Below, one piece after another: positions 41,897 through 53,320 of a DNA stretch of 64,000 nucleotides (position 1 is its first letter; every line of letters starts with the position of its first letter). Source of the DNA: Chaetoderma sp. LZ-2023a (taxonomy: Eukaryota; Mollusca; Caudofoveata; Chaetodermatida; Chaetodermatidae); assembly GCA_034401795.1 (NCBI GenBank), contig CM067370.1, forward strand, positions 50,828,414-50,892,413, read 5' to 3'. The position numbers and the translations under genes are program-made. The notes below the pieces were generated by a model. The model worked only from the letters and a program-made list of their open reading frames with translations, was not told the origin of the DNA and made no database searches.

Positions 41897-44053
41897 GTGA
41901 TGAAAGCAACCTGAACTATATTCCGCCCTGTCTGCTCAACAGTGGGAGGACAGTGGCACAGCTGACGGATGGCGACTACATCAGAGTGATACGATCAGGG
42001 AGTATGCTGGCGATATGAAACAGCCTACAACTGTCGTGCATGCACAGTCACAACTGCTTGTGTTATTGGGGCCAGTGCATGTGTGGCGGCCATTGCCACC
42101 CTGGCTGCAGGGGTAGGTCGTAGTGTGATAGCTGCTATGATACTGGGTGGTGTTACCCTGTCACAAAATCAGGGCTGGCTCGCAAGCCCGATCTGGACAG
42201 CAACCTTGAAATTGCAAAAAGGTTTTATAGATTCTAATATTAGTTTAGCTTGGCCTGTAATGGACTGATTCCTAACTGATTAGGTCACGCGATACCGTCA
42301 TACGAACAAGAAAACAACCAGAATTAAATAAAATATGATTTTACTAAATTCAGACAATAAATAAATAATAAATATACGGACAATAAATGATGGAGATATG
42401 TGTATATGCGTATATATATATATATAACGTAACTTATGCTTCCATGATGCCCATAGTTTGCCGCGCGGTATGAAAATCAATACAACACGTGGCTCGTGAA
42501 TCCACGTGTCCAATACGCGCGAGCGGCTATCAAGCATGCAGTCTCCAGTAGACGACATGGACATGACCTAGCAGCGCTCGGGATATAGCGTGTCCGAAGC
42601 AGTCGGCAATGTGCAGTAAGAGGCACGCACGTGGAATGTGGCGCCAAAGTCAAATACCACGTGCCTTAACACGCGAATGAACCATGAGAGAATACAAATT
42701 AAATTTTCTATACACAAGAGGATAGCTGTTTATTAAAATAATCCTAACACGCTCATTTTGGAAAAGATGTTGCAGCAGAGCTGATCCATAACGTAAGATC
42801 TCAGCAGATCTCAGCAGATCTCAGCAACATAATTTACAAAATTAACGCAATGCCATTTCGATTATGCAACAAAATAAGGTAACACATTTCTTGAATATTT
42901 TGAAAGCAAGTGTTGCGCCAGGCTGTCTAATAAACAACAACCACAGCGATAACGGATTTATTTTGTAAATTACGAAGCACAAGGCATATCTATGCTTTAG
43001 CACAAATAGCTTTCAGCAATGTAATTTACAAAACATTCACCAATAGACATATCTACTTCAAAATTGTGTACATAATGATGAATCGTAATTAGCGATCATT
43101 TTGGAATTTTATTACTACAAGCATTTTCCTGAAATAGTGAGCGACGGCTTCTAGCAACAGCATTACGATAAATGAACTCTAATACTTTGCACTAAACGTA
43201 AATAACTTCAAATAAAGGTACAAAACAATGTACTGCTCATAGATCAATAACAGCACATTGCGGTGGCTGAAACGATAGCGGCTACAGGTAATACAATTAT
43301 ATTACAGTGACAACGTGTCTACATACCTGAGGCATGGAACGAATGAAGACTGAAGTAGTATGAAATAGAGGCACTCAAATCAATGCGTTACAAGTCTGCA
43401 ACTGGCAACCGAAACAAAGACGGAAAGGCCACAGCCTACAAACTTCTAATCAAGTATATGACAAACGATTTAGCTGTCATTATCCACGCAAATATAGGGT
43501 ATATACATGCTGTAAATTGACAAATTTGCAATTCAAACAAGCACAGACACAAACTACTGCAATTATGCAAATTAAGACTACAATGGAAAAGGTACGCATA
43601 CCGTACCAAATTTGGATACAGATAATTCAAAGATATTACCTGACCGATTGCTCATTAGAATGACAAAGCCTGTACCAATCAGGTACGCGAAAATAGCGAG
43701 CTAGCAGAACGAAGTGACCAGAAACCGCACAACCAACGATAAATAAAATAGCTATGTACAAACTGGGATGGGTGGGTAGGAGGAATAATAATTAAAGTTC
43801 CCATTTACTGAGAAAACCAAAATGTGCCATGCCCTCGCCACCAATGTTCTTGCGATCAGCCTGGGAGTTGGACAACGTCATATCGTGACAAAGTTCCAGA
43901 AGCATGATCAGTATGTAACACTAGCGCAGAACACCCTATGGGCTATCGACACATCTGTCAGTAAAGCTCTAGATGGTGGACAAGTCAGTAATGAAAGGTA
44001 CCACCATGTTCTGAACTCCAAACCCTTTACAACACTGAGAAGATCCGGGTGAG
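41897..44053 (+). pseudogene. Polinton copy 2 remnant of gene D, split by a 1.65-kb insertion
   Basis: The first part (41897-42163) encodes the hydrophobic segment (AAIATLAAGVGRSVIAAMIL). The second part (43815-44053) encodes SLGVGQRHIVTKFQKHDQYV and continues to the end of the protein. Copy 1 has these directly joined. The 43822 frame is only the tail of this gene. Confidence 0.65.
42164..43814. mobile_element. 1.65-kb AT-rich insertion in Polinton copy 2
   Basis: The segment is absent from copy 1 and interrupts gene D. No ORF of note and no clear terminal inverted repeats or target duplication were found by eye. It includes a (TA)n stretch near 42410, a GATCTCAGCA triple repeat near 42797-42830, and a hairpin-MITE arm at about 42890. 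It could be a decayed non-autonomous element or several insertions. Confidence 0.5.
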
Positions 44054-44060
44054 CCAGTAA

Positions 44061-45300
44061 TATGGCTGATATATCAAAAGCTCCAGTAGACGTGTGCACA
44101 CGGAGGCACTAAAAAGAGATGCTAAGCTGAGACTCCATCGCAGGTTTTTATGGTGTCAAGTAGTCTGTGGCGTCATCCTTAAGACAACTATTAGTGATAA
44201 GAGGTGAACGTCATGACAGTCATCTAGAGCCAACGACTCCTCTTCACACACCATGGACTGCTGTGAAGCGGCTGCTGGATGACACAGCAGACCAAACACT
44301 ATGCTCCATTACAGTCGATGGGTGGTCTCAACCTCTGGATCACTAGCAAGGATGCAAAGAAAGCGCAGATCTAGATGGTCAGTCCAAAACTTTCATTCTA
44401 GAGCCGACAGCAGAGCATTTCCGCGTGGTCTGACACAGCAGGATGTGGAGTCGGTGGTGGCTTGCTCCACTCATATACTGCCAACCACGACGCTGCGCTC
44501 ATTGCCAGCTATCTCAGACTCAACATCTAATATACAGAGAGACGAATCCTCCATGAGCTATGCGCAAGCCTCCCTGATATATTGACCCACATCTTAACAG
44601 CAACAGTATCTCGACAGCCATTAGGGATTTCAATGTACACTCGGACTATCGTTTCCAGGGTGGGGACAACAGTGGCCTCAGCATTTTTGGATCTCTCAGG
44701 CTTATCCTATCAGAAATTCCAGAAACTCACGCCCTCAGGACCCAAAACAGCAGGGTACGTTCGAATCAACTGATCACTGGAAGAATTGTGTTACTCTCCT
44801 TACAGCCCAGACCAAGCTGTGGCATTCTATCAATGGGGTAAGCCATAAGAAGTAAGAAGTGCCTGCCATGTTCAGCAGTCTCGTCGATGGTATGTTCATC
44901 GTTGGGACACCAAGCAGCATCGTTACCGAGTTCTAGCTTACCTTGCAGAAGGTCATCAGGCACCTTGACATCGTCATATCGCCCCGCCTATGACTGATCT
45001 CGAGCAGTATGCTCGTGAATGTTAAGGACCTGGTGGTGAGGAGATATAACAACATGGGGTGGTCCAATGGTGTCCAGTTCGGCTTAACACTCAACTTGCT
45101 AACACTCAACTTGCCCCATCCGTTGTCCACATGGTACACACAACAGAGCTGATGTTCCAGACCAGGGCTACAATACAGCCAACGTTGTCCAGCATATAGT
45201 CCCCCTGGACACAGCTGCCAACTCAGTTAATAAAGCACTCTGCGTGGACACACCAGAGCGATCACGGGTAGCATGAGGGTGCCACTACTGGTCTACATGT
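44061..45300 (+). pseudogene. Polinton copy 2 remnant of gene E
   Basis: GACGAATCCTCCATGAGCT is shared exactly with copy 1 at about 2651. The block before it (44110-44500) has no counterpart in copy 1, which seems to have lost about 300 bases there. The coding sequence is broken by many stops. Confidence 0.5.
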
Positions 45301-45359
45301 TGTGCCAGGCCTAGTTATTGATGTATTCGTCTACTCACATAATAGATCTTCTAGGAGGC

Positions 45360-45800
45360 CATCTAAGCTGTCCTGGCTGGGAGCACTCTGTATTAGCATG
45401 GCATCCACCATGACACTAAACAAGCTTGGTATGTCCGACTGTCCATACCCACACCACTAGACAACACAGCCGATGGCTGGATCATTGATGGGTACATCTT
45501 TTTCCAGTTTGTAGTAGCGTAGAACTTTATTCACCTCAGAGCTAAGTAATGCCACGGCTGTTTGCAATCTCTTAAAGACATGCGCATGAGCTGATCAATG
45601 ACACTACACCCCTGATGAGGTACTCAACAATACCTATATGTTCTTTACACAATCCTAGATAGGATGTCAAGGCTGTCAGCTCCTCTGTCAACTCAGCACT
45701 AGAGAGCTGAGTGAGCTCATCCGGCGTCCTCTTCTTGGGCCACATTCATCTATGTCTGGAAGACGTCATATACTTACTTCGCGATCTGGGCCATGTTTAA
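45360..45800 (-). pseudogene. Polinton copy 2 remnant of gene F
   Basis: Collinear with gene F of copy 1 on the same strand. Both contain CAGCTCCTCTGTCA-CTCAGCAC-AGAGAGCTGAG-GAGCTCATC with few differences, and both have CATGTTTAA at the start. Stops and indels break it. Confidence 0.6.
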
Positions 45801-45929
45801 CCTATCTCAATAGATATAATATAAAGATAGATATCCCGGAGTACAAACCTGAGGGGTAGCAGACATTGACTAGAAAGATCTGACCATCCTTCTTGAGGTT
45901 GGATGCATACATTTAACACAATTATGTAC

Positions 45930-46345
45930 GGATCAAGGGTGCAGATTATAAAGCAACTGCCGCAGAGCTAGTTGAGTCTCTTAAGACAGCTGAGTTGGTT
46001 CTGTGAAGAAAGGCCCCTGGCAGTTCATGTTGCCAGTAATGTAGCAGCGAATGTTGCCACGGTGAAGATGCCAATCTGTAATGAAGTTATTCCTTCTGCT
46101 GGAACCGGTGTCCTTACTACAGTGGTGAGTGTCAGGCACAATCTTGGAATAACGTAACTTATTCCAAAGATAGACATCAGTAGTTCCTCAGATAGCAGTG
46201 TAGCCAAGGTAATGGGGAAAGTGCATCCCAACAATGGAAGCAGCCATGCTTGGCCTGCCTACGACTACCATGGCTGGAATCAAAGTGTCTACATATCCGA
46301 TAATGTAATACATGACTATATTTGGTCAGCCAGCAAATGGTATAT
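45930..46345 (+). pseudogene. Polinton copy 2 remnant of gene G
   Basis: The strings AAGCAACTG, GAGCTAG-TGAGTCT, GGCAGT-CATGT-GCCAGTAA and TTATTCCAAAGATAG align in order with 4110-4370 of copy 1. The hydrophobic C-terminal half is broken. Confidence 0.5.
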
Positions 46346-47949
46346 AGGGCCTCATACTAATGAGGGGCTGTGACCAGAAATGGAATCGCTGCCTATGGGA
46401 TTGTGTGCGTGGGCTGTCACCCAGAGTGTCACCCTCGGTCGCCTCTATACACTTTTACTCAGAGAACAAACAGATGTTAGATGGGGCCAAGCGGCCAGTC
46501 GGTACCTGAGCCATCATATGATACCATTGCAGCAATCACCTGGTTGTAAAAAGGTAAAACAGTATATGTGGCATAATTTGGGCGATCAATGCCGAGTTCG
46601 GTGGTGACTAAACAGAGACCGAGCACATCCTGGCTACCAAAAACTGTATGGTCAGGAAGCGCACCGACGAGACACATCTCCTGGCCGAATGCGCCATCCT
46701 CTGGAACATTCCTCATCTACACACAGACCGGTGTGGCAAGCAAGTGGATAAGCGCGAGCCATGGAGCCACCTGTACCCGATAATGATGGCTGTGCAACAC
46801 TGGATGAGTATCACACTCTGCTGAGCAAGTAGGGGTCTGGAATCTCATCCTTTGGAATTAAGTCCATGACGTGCATGTAGACTCAAGAGCTTTAGCTGCC
46901 AGGCAAGTGAGCGTCATGGCTTTTAGGCCTCTTATCAACTTACTCTGGTGGTAAATGCAAGAAGGATTGGTGGAAATGATTATGACATAATCTCATTTGC
47001 ATATATTTGGCCATACCATAACAATGCGTGGACTAATATGAAACGCAGATGACGCCACAATCCTCGCCACTGATCATCCTACGTGATTACCGACGCAAAG
47101 TCTTCTAAGGTCTAACAATATTTAAGAAGATATAAATGTAAGCATGATTTTGTTAATCATTTTATAATAATTTCTCCTTTGATTATTTTTACATAACATT
47201 CTGGTCAATAATTTTGGTGTGTGTGTGATTGTGCATATGAGACCAGGCCGTTCGCCGGTTGTTTACTGGCTTTTAGAGTGTATATGGAATTGCAACTATG
47301 CCTGGCTGACTCGGGTAATGGTTTGGCTAATTAGAGCATGTAAACCCAGCTGTCGACTCTGATAGACGATCTGAGACACTGTGGCAATTAAGTTCAACAA
47401 ATTTCACGTATACTGGGCCAAACTAACAGCTTATAGCAAAGCTCTTTGGGCAGGGGGCAGCGGGAGCAACTGTGCCCTTTACCTATTTCCCTGCGAAAAA
47501 TGAGTAAACTTTACTTTGGAACTTTAAACTTTAAACAGGATTTCTAGAATATTCAGAGCAGACTGAGCAGTTGTATTAAGGTTCGGTTGTTTTGACATTA
47601 ACACAAGTCCATAAAGTAATATAGTGTTACTAGGCCGAATCAAATCATGAATGCAAACTCTATTTATGTAGTGGCAGTTACACGTGACATATTGATTTTT
47701 CATCTGTAAACGTTGCGTGTATCTTTGCAAGTAAAGGTAAGATACATAGTCATATGCTATTTGAATTTTTTAACTGATACTGATCCACGCTCCGGTAATG
47801 CATTGCTTAGTGGGTAGAATAGAATGTATGTGCAATGATGCGCGGCTGTGTGCAGCAATGTGGAAACATTAAGAGATATTAGAATTAACAGCAACTCTCG
47901 AACTCAAATTTTTAATTGACGTGTGAAGCAGATGCAAGGGTAGAAATAA
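46346..47949. other. Unassigned, possibly more of Polinton copy 2, then AT-rich DNA
   Basis: 46380-46860 has moderate GC and could be further Polinton-derived coding sequence (one frame reads ECAILWNIPHLHTD), but no match in copy 1 was found. From about 47000 the DNA is AT-rich with no features. Confidence 0.35.
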
Positions 47950-48440
47950 TTTGTATACACATGACCGAAGTGCAATGTCGGTAGGTATATGTAGCACGGA
48001 TCGACCGGTCGGGTACCGGCCGTACCAGCTAATCTGGGTACGGGCCGCCCGTCCTGGATTCGTTCTTATAAGTGCCCCCCCCCCTCACCTGGGTAAAGCA
48101 ATAAGCGTGTATGGGCCTATACGAGAGGAATTTCGTCATGAAAACGACTTAAGTTCGTCAAAGCGCGTAGCGCGCATGCGCGCTAGTCGCTGTATTGACA
48201 GAGCACGTGTGACACGTCCGAGAGCGAGTAGCGCTTTTAGTTTGCCGAGTAGGCACATCTTAATTCTTTATAATTGTTTGTTCAAGAATTGATCAAGACC
48301 AGCTTTCGATGGGCTTTTTAAATCTACAAACCGTTTTAAAATCGGTTTTGAAATGGCTGAGTTATCGCCGTTTTCCCCCTTCTAATTATGCTCAAAATAT
48401 TTCCATAACGTCGTAATCTCGTATATATATAAAGCTAAAT
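47950..48440 (+). repeat. Module shared with 13.89-14.46 kb
   Basis: Same landmarks in the same order as the segment downstream of Polinton copy 1: GGTACCGGCCGTACCAGC, GTGTATGGGCCTATACGAGAG, GCGCGCATGCGC, TTTTAAAATCGG and AAATGGCTGAGTTATC. It also contains a poly-C run (48077-48085). Confidence 0.55.
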
Positions 48441-48544
48441 AATCGGTGATTTGTGTAACGCGTGACTCACTACGTCATCTTCACATCTATATCTATCACT
48501 ATATATTTAGATAATTGTGTACACGTCACATGATTACAGCGCGC

Positions 48545-48640
48545 TGATTGGCTGGTTCAGCAAATTCTGATTGGTCGAGGCAGCCAGTTACGACGTCACC
48601 ATGAGTATAAAAGGGGATGATTTCTGAAGATCGAGAGCAT
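48545..48640 (+). promoter_or_regulatory. RNA polymerase II promoter-like cluster
   Basis: Two inverted CCAAT boxes (CTGATTGGCTGG at about 48545 and CTGATTGGTCGA at about 48570), a CRE-like ACGACGTCACC (about 48590) and a TATA box GTATAAAAGG (about 48605) lie in the usual order and spacing. A transcript would begin near 48635. What is transcribed is unclear; possibilities are an LTR, a host gene 5' end or a Polinton-derived transcript. Confidence 0.5.
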
Positions 48641-48843
48641 CGTCGGCAGCATGACAGGCTACCCGGATCAACCAGGACAGGTATAAAGCATCACCTCTGT
48701 CTCTGCCGTTTTCATCTCTGCTCGTGCCGGAACAGTTCTCGACCCACCGCACCGAAATTTTGTAAGCTCCCTATAAGGCCTCATATCTATAAGTTATTGT
48801 CTCTTCATATTCCACCAAGCCTGATGGTTTCTTAATTGTTTAG

Positions 48844-48916
48844 AAATCCCTACCCGCACCGTGAGCTGATCCGACTCTGGGAAACTATCAGACGTTTTCG
48901 AGCGGTGATGACCAAG
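48844..48916 (+). other. Possible short exon
   Basis: A segment lies between an acceptor-like TTAATTGTTTAG and a donor-like ACCAAG/GTACGC, and is open in one frame (NPYPHRELIRLWETIRR). The upstream ATGs after the promoter do not join to it in this frame, so it is not a proven gene. Confidence 0.15.
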
Positions 48917-50516
48917 GTACGCTGTCACATACACTCCCCCTGTATCTTAGGACACTTAGTAGCTAGTTATCCTTGCCAATGAAGGAAGCACTGCGAACAC
49001 ATTATAATTATTATTTTATATTTCTTTTGGAATGTTGTCCACGCACCGCAGTGCATATAGGGCAACTTGGGCTTAAATATAACGACAGGTCAATACCTAG
49101 CTCCATAAGACTTGGTGGCGGACGAGATGCGCATCTCCACCCTATTCAGTAAAATGTCTGGGCAAGATGTTAGAATCTGCGACGCCTTCTCGGGAAGGAC
49201 ATTTGGGGTGGATATTCGTCTCTCTATCCCCACCGTAACGATAGGTCAGTTATAAAGATCTGCTTGTGATAATATCACAGCACATTGGTTGAATAAACAA
49301 TGGCCCCATTTTGACCAACACTTCCTGCTTCGGCAGTGGGGGCATTTTCCTGTAACGGAGGCCCACGCTAGGCACTTATCTCTCGCAAGGATCCAGTGAT
49401 GGCGGCCCGCGCGAGTCTACTACTTCTCACCCAGAAAAGCAGCATCAGAAGTAATACCCGCAGTGAGGCACAATGCCTCTTACCACTCAGGAGTTTCATT
49501 TCCTTTTCCTTTTTAGCCTAGTGGTATAATAACTTATATTAAGTTTATTAGTGATCTCGTATGCGGGAGCCTCCTTTACAGGGGTACCTCTGCGGACCTG
49601 CGAGTCTGCGGTACCTCCGGTGTCTCCACATGTAAAGGTTCATGAGCTGTCTCTATGTTAGGTATTATTCAAATGCTCATTGTTATCTAGCGAACTTAAC
49701 TGTTTGTATAGGTTATATTTTTTTAGTTATTATTTTTAGGCTTATCTCACATCCTTGTAAGTCCATAGTTTCAAAATTGCTATGGAGAGGCATACCTGAA
49801 CGACCCGACGCAACCCCGCGAGCTACATATATTTAAGGAATGTGTCTAAGATTTGTTGTCCCCCCCCCCACCCCCGCACACATATATAGAATGGGAGTAG
49901 GGTGCGGCTGGGGCCTCCGTCGAAAGAATGTAAAAATTAGATGCGCTTAGAAGCCATCTCCTATATCTCCTACATCTCTGAGTAATAAATATCATCCTCT
50001 TGGATTTCGGAATATTGTGCTATTTATATGAGTATGAGTCCCCACCCCCACCCTTCCACCACCCCCACACACCCGCAGCCCAACCCCTCCCACACCCCTA
50101 CCAACTCGCATGGTCGTGATACATATGTCTAGCCATGCCAAGCCATTTGAGTCCTAACTATAAAAGATGATGCCACCATCCACACGTAAACTAAATCAGA
50201 CATTTGAAGGCCTCCTTTGAATAGCCCGAGCCAAATGTACCTCTGACACCCACACGACAGTATGGCTAAGTAAGAGGCTGAGAAATCATAATTTAAATTA
50301 CTTATTCCATACACACTAGCTTTTGAATAGTTTGTTACTAATTTGACCTAATTGTGTTGCTACCTCATCTGTCTATTCATCCAGCATATGTCCATCGTAT
50401 TTTTTAAGCGAGTCATTAAGAACTGCTTATTAGATTTTGTTGGTGACCATCTTGGATTTTGTACTATTTCAAAAATTACATTTCTTCTTACGTTCATCTT
50501 TCTCATGACAGTAATC

Positions 50517-51230
50517 TTAGACTGTTTTCCTTATTTGGTGCATGAAAGCTGAAGTGGTCATCAAACTGTCTCTGTCTCCTCTGATCTTCTCTTCAAAAGA
50601 TACTTCAACAGGCCAGAAGTTTCTCCCAGCCTGTTCATAACGCCGGCAGTGCTGCAAGAGATGTTCTGCCATTTCCTCTGACTGCTGACACTCACAAAGT
50701 GCAGAATCTGTAATCTTGAGACGGTGAAGATGTGCATTGAGACGATTGTGACCAGTCCTCAATCCGAAGAAACATGTCTGATCCTCCCTACTGAGGCTGT
50801 GTATTGCATCATTATGCTGCCTGCTGGTGGTTCTTGTGGCTTTAATGATATGTTTCAGTTCTTCAAAGTCAATCTCACGGTTGAATTGTTCTTTATTTGA
50901 CCCTTCCTTAGCCAGTTGATCAGCTTTGTCATTTCCTAATATGCCACAATGTGAGGGGATCCACTGTAAGTTGGCATTGTTCTCCTTAGCCAGTTGCGTA
51001 AGATTTTCATGAATTAAATCTGTACTTTCCTTTCCACTCTCCAGCGCTTGGAGCGCTGAGAGGGAGTCTGTCGGTAAGACAATATTTTCATTTCTGGTTT
51101 TTCGTTGTATCAGCATTTGGCTAGCTAAGATCAGTGCCTGGATTTCTGCAGTGTAATTGCTACATTTAAAGACCTGTGAAACTGCTTGATATGCAACTCA
51201 AGAAACTTCGTGGTCTTCATCTAAGTCAAG
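50517..51230 (-). pseudogene. Orphan LINE RNase H domain (C-terminal fragment)
   Basis: The minus-strand frame has YTAEIQALILASQML (about 51150-51105), TDSLSALQALESG (second catalytic Asp), and WIPSHCGILGNDKADQLAKEG (His and last Asp), the RNase H1 signature of non-LTR retrotransposons such as the I/Jockey-like clades. A C-terminal finger CECQQSEEMAEHLLQHC follows. Upstream a TGA at about 51197 interrupts the same frame (GVAYQAVSQ side), and the first catalytic region and all of the reverse transcriptase are absent. It is the 3' end of a 5'-truncated LINE insertion. Confidence 0.85.
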
Positions 51231-51680
51231 AGCTGAACAAACCTTGATCACATGTTCAACATAATTGGTACATTGGTCTTGAATAGCCTAGTTTTCACAA
51301 AAAAACACGTTTCCTCTGAATCCTGCTGATTGCAAATATAATTATGAATTAAAGTCCAGTTAAATATTTTCAAAGCAAATTGTGCCGGTCCACCATGCAG
51401 ACACATGCACGAAGAATACATACGTTCTCTCATTTCATATCTTCGTCCAAACAATGCCATCCAGCGTTCTCTTTTGTTGAACCTACCCCCGCACCTCAAA
51501 TTTGCTTCTGGCGTCCCTGAGGTTCCCTGGGATAAAAATGGCCATCGCCCTGTTGGAATAGGGAAGGGGGGGGGGGGGGGTTTGGGCGTTGGCATACGTT
51601 CATGTGAGTGGCGTATGAGAGGCATCCATATCCTATTTGAACTGTGACTTATTTATGGGTGATATAGTTTGTGCATTTAA
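51231..51680. other. Intergenic, poly-G tract
   Basis: Contains a run of about 15 G at 51567-51581 and otherwise no supported feature. Confidence 0.4.
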
Positions 51681-52410
51681 CTCGTTACTGGGAGCCACAT
51701 GTTTTTGGATTCTGATTGAGGCTGATCCACGTTGGAGAGGTGTGAGGTTAGGCTTGAGCTTTTGGACGAGGATGTGGAGCTTAGAGGGAAGCTAGATAGT
51801 TTGTAAAAATTGATGAGAGTGGGTTGGGATGGACAGACACACGCAATGAATTGGAGCTGTTGCTTTGCTAAGTAGGCAAATACGATTTAGAAGAGGTTAC
51901 ATTGTTGCCAAGCAGACATACAGTTAAGTTACTAAACACGAGTTGATTTGCAAACAGACAAAAATATAATCGAGTATTACTTGCCAGACCGGCAATAATA
52001 ACTGTCGCAGTTGCGGCATCATAGGAGCGGTCGGAGTGTTCTGAATATTCATCATTGTTTGAGTCGTGGATTCGTGGTTCGCCTATTTCGTGGATTGTCC
52101 GTCTACTTTGTGAATTAGCTATTCCGTCGATCACCGATTTTCATATACTTCTTTATTCCCCGGGGAATGCGTAATCGAACATAAACTGTATATATTATTG
52201 ACAATAATATACATTAATTTCACACACTATACACTACAGCAAATATAATTCATTATTTCTTGCTTTTTTTCTGACTTTTTGATTACCGATAGGATAGGCA
52301 TCACCTTATTATTGTTAGTATCACTATTATGACTGCGTCCTCTTATCATAGTCATTAACATTAATCATTTCATCCTCTTATCATCGTCATCACCATTAGT
52401 CATTTCATTA
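51681..52410 (-). repeat. 1-kb dispersed repeat, copy 2 (inverted)
   Basis: The reverse complement of 31.47-32.47 kb landmarks: GGAGCCACATGTTTTTGGAT near 51690, CCAGACCGGCAATAATAACT near 51985, TACACTACAGCAAATATAAT near 52230 and the CCTCTTATCAT blocks at 52340-52400. Divergence is substantial. Confidence 0.65.
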
Positions 52411-53204
52411 CATTTCTATTCATATTCACTTTCATGTACATAAAAAATTATTCAACAAATGTTACAGTATATATTAGAGCTAACATTTGGTTTCCTTCAC
52501 TGAAGATATATATTTACTCACGCGGCCGAAGGCCTGTGTGAATATTGCGGTTGGTGCCGTCTGTCGGTCCGGCGTTCGGTCGGTGGGTCTATCCGAGGCG
52601 TATCTCGGGGATCCTGTCAGAGATAGAATCACCCAACTTGGCACATACATTACATATTATGAGTGGCTAGTAGATGTTTTAGTATGGGTCAAAACATATC
52701 GATATCATATATTCATATTTCTGGGCAAACGTTCAAATATCTATTTCACGGATTAACGAAATACACATTTTATAAATCGGGAACGCAAGTAGGTAGAGTC
52801 ACTAAATTTGGCACGCACGCACGCACGCCCGCACGCACGCACGCCCGCACGCACGCACGTCTGCACGCACGCGCGCATATTGCTAATAGGAGTGGCTAGA
52901 ACAAATTTAGTTCGGGGTCAAAAGGTAGAAAAATGAGGTCAGGGTGTAATTTATTACATAATGGAATACACATTTCCCTAGATTCATCTTGCTGTTGGCT
53001 AGGAGTAAAATTTTGGTTCAGGTCAGATATTCAAATATTTAAGTCACGGAGTCACTAAGTGCATCCCGAAGTACACATATTTCGCCATACATCGGGAACG
53101 CAAGTAGGTACATGTAGAATCACCAAAGTTGGCAAATCCTTTCATATTATGGGTGGCTAGAAGTTCTCCGAGTCTCACGACAAAGCATCAAATATCACGG
53201 GTTC
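52411..53204 (+). repeat. Three diverged tandem modules of an invertebrate repeat
   Basis: The strings AGAATCACCCAACTTGGCAC (about 52622), AGAGTCACTAAATTTGGCAC (about 52796) and AGAATCACCAAAGTTGGCAA (about 53116) are each followed within about 25-75 bases by GGCTAG in a GTGGCTAG context. Two are preceded by CGGGAACGCAAGTAGGTA. A (CACG)n tract at 52811-52878 lies in the second. No coding signal. Confidence 0.55.
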
Positions 53205-53210
53205 GTGGGT

Positions 53211-53269
53211 GGGAGGGAGGGAGGGAGGGAGGGGGGAGGGAGGGAGGGGGAGGGAGGGAGGGAGGGAGG

Positions 53270-53316
<47 letters not shown>
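53211..53316 (+). repeat. Compound (GGGA)n-(GA)n microsatellite
   Basis: About 60 bases of GGGA/GGGGA units pass into about 23 GA units. The strand is pure purine and could form triplex DNA. Confidence 0.95.

Positions 53317-53320
<4 letters not shown>

Larger units (their letters stand above)
40504..46345. mobile_element. Polinton copy 2 fragment, collinear with 0.6-4.5 kb of copy 1
   Basis: Starting near 40580, gene remnants appear in the same order and orientation as copy 1 genes A to G. Shared landmarks include the TTTAAACAGGAG box, VELLTNLKDVSK, SLGVGQ, and CATGTTTAA before gene F. Base identity is clearly below that expected for a recent duplication, so the copies belong to different lineages or are old. 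Every gene is broken. An internal 130-bp MITE and a 1.65-kb insertion interrupt it. The ATPase, capsid, integrase and polymerase genes are not present in this fragment. Confidence 0.8.
48441..50516. other. Intergenic, with a promoter-like cluster
   Basis: Apart from the promoter-like cluster at 48545-48640, possible spliced exon sequence at about 48844-48916, C-rich runs at 49861-49876 and 50041-50105, and a hairpin-MITE arm near 50318, no supported feature was seen. Confidence 0.4.

Noticed and set aside
43822..44052. Stand-alone 76-residue ORF
   Set aside because: It is the 3' part of Polinton gene D in copy 2, separated by an insertion.
52487..52899. ORFs across 52.5-52.9 kb
   Set aside because: They run through the diverged tandem modules and a (CACG)n tract, with no domain.
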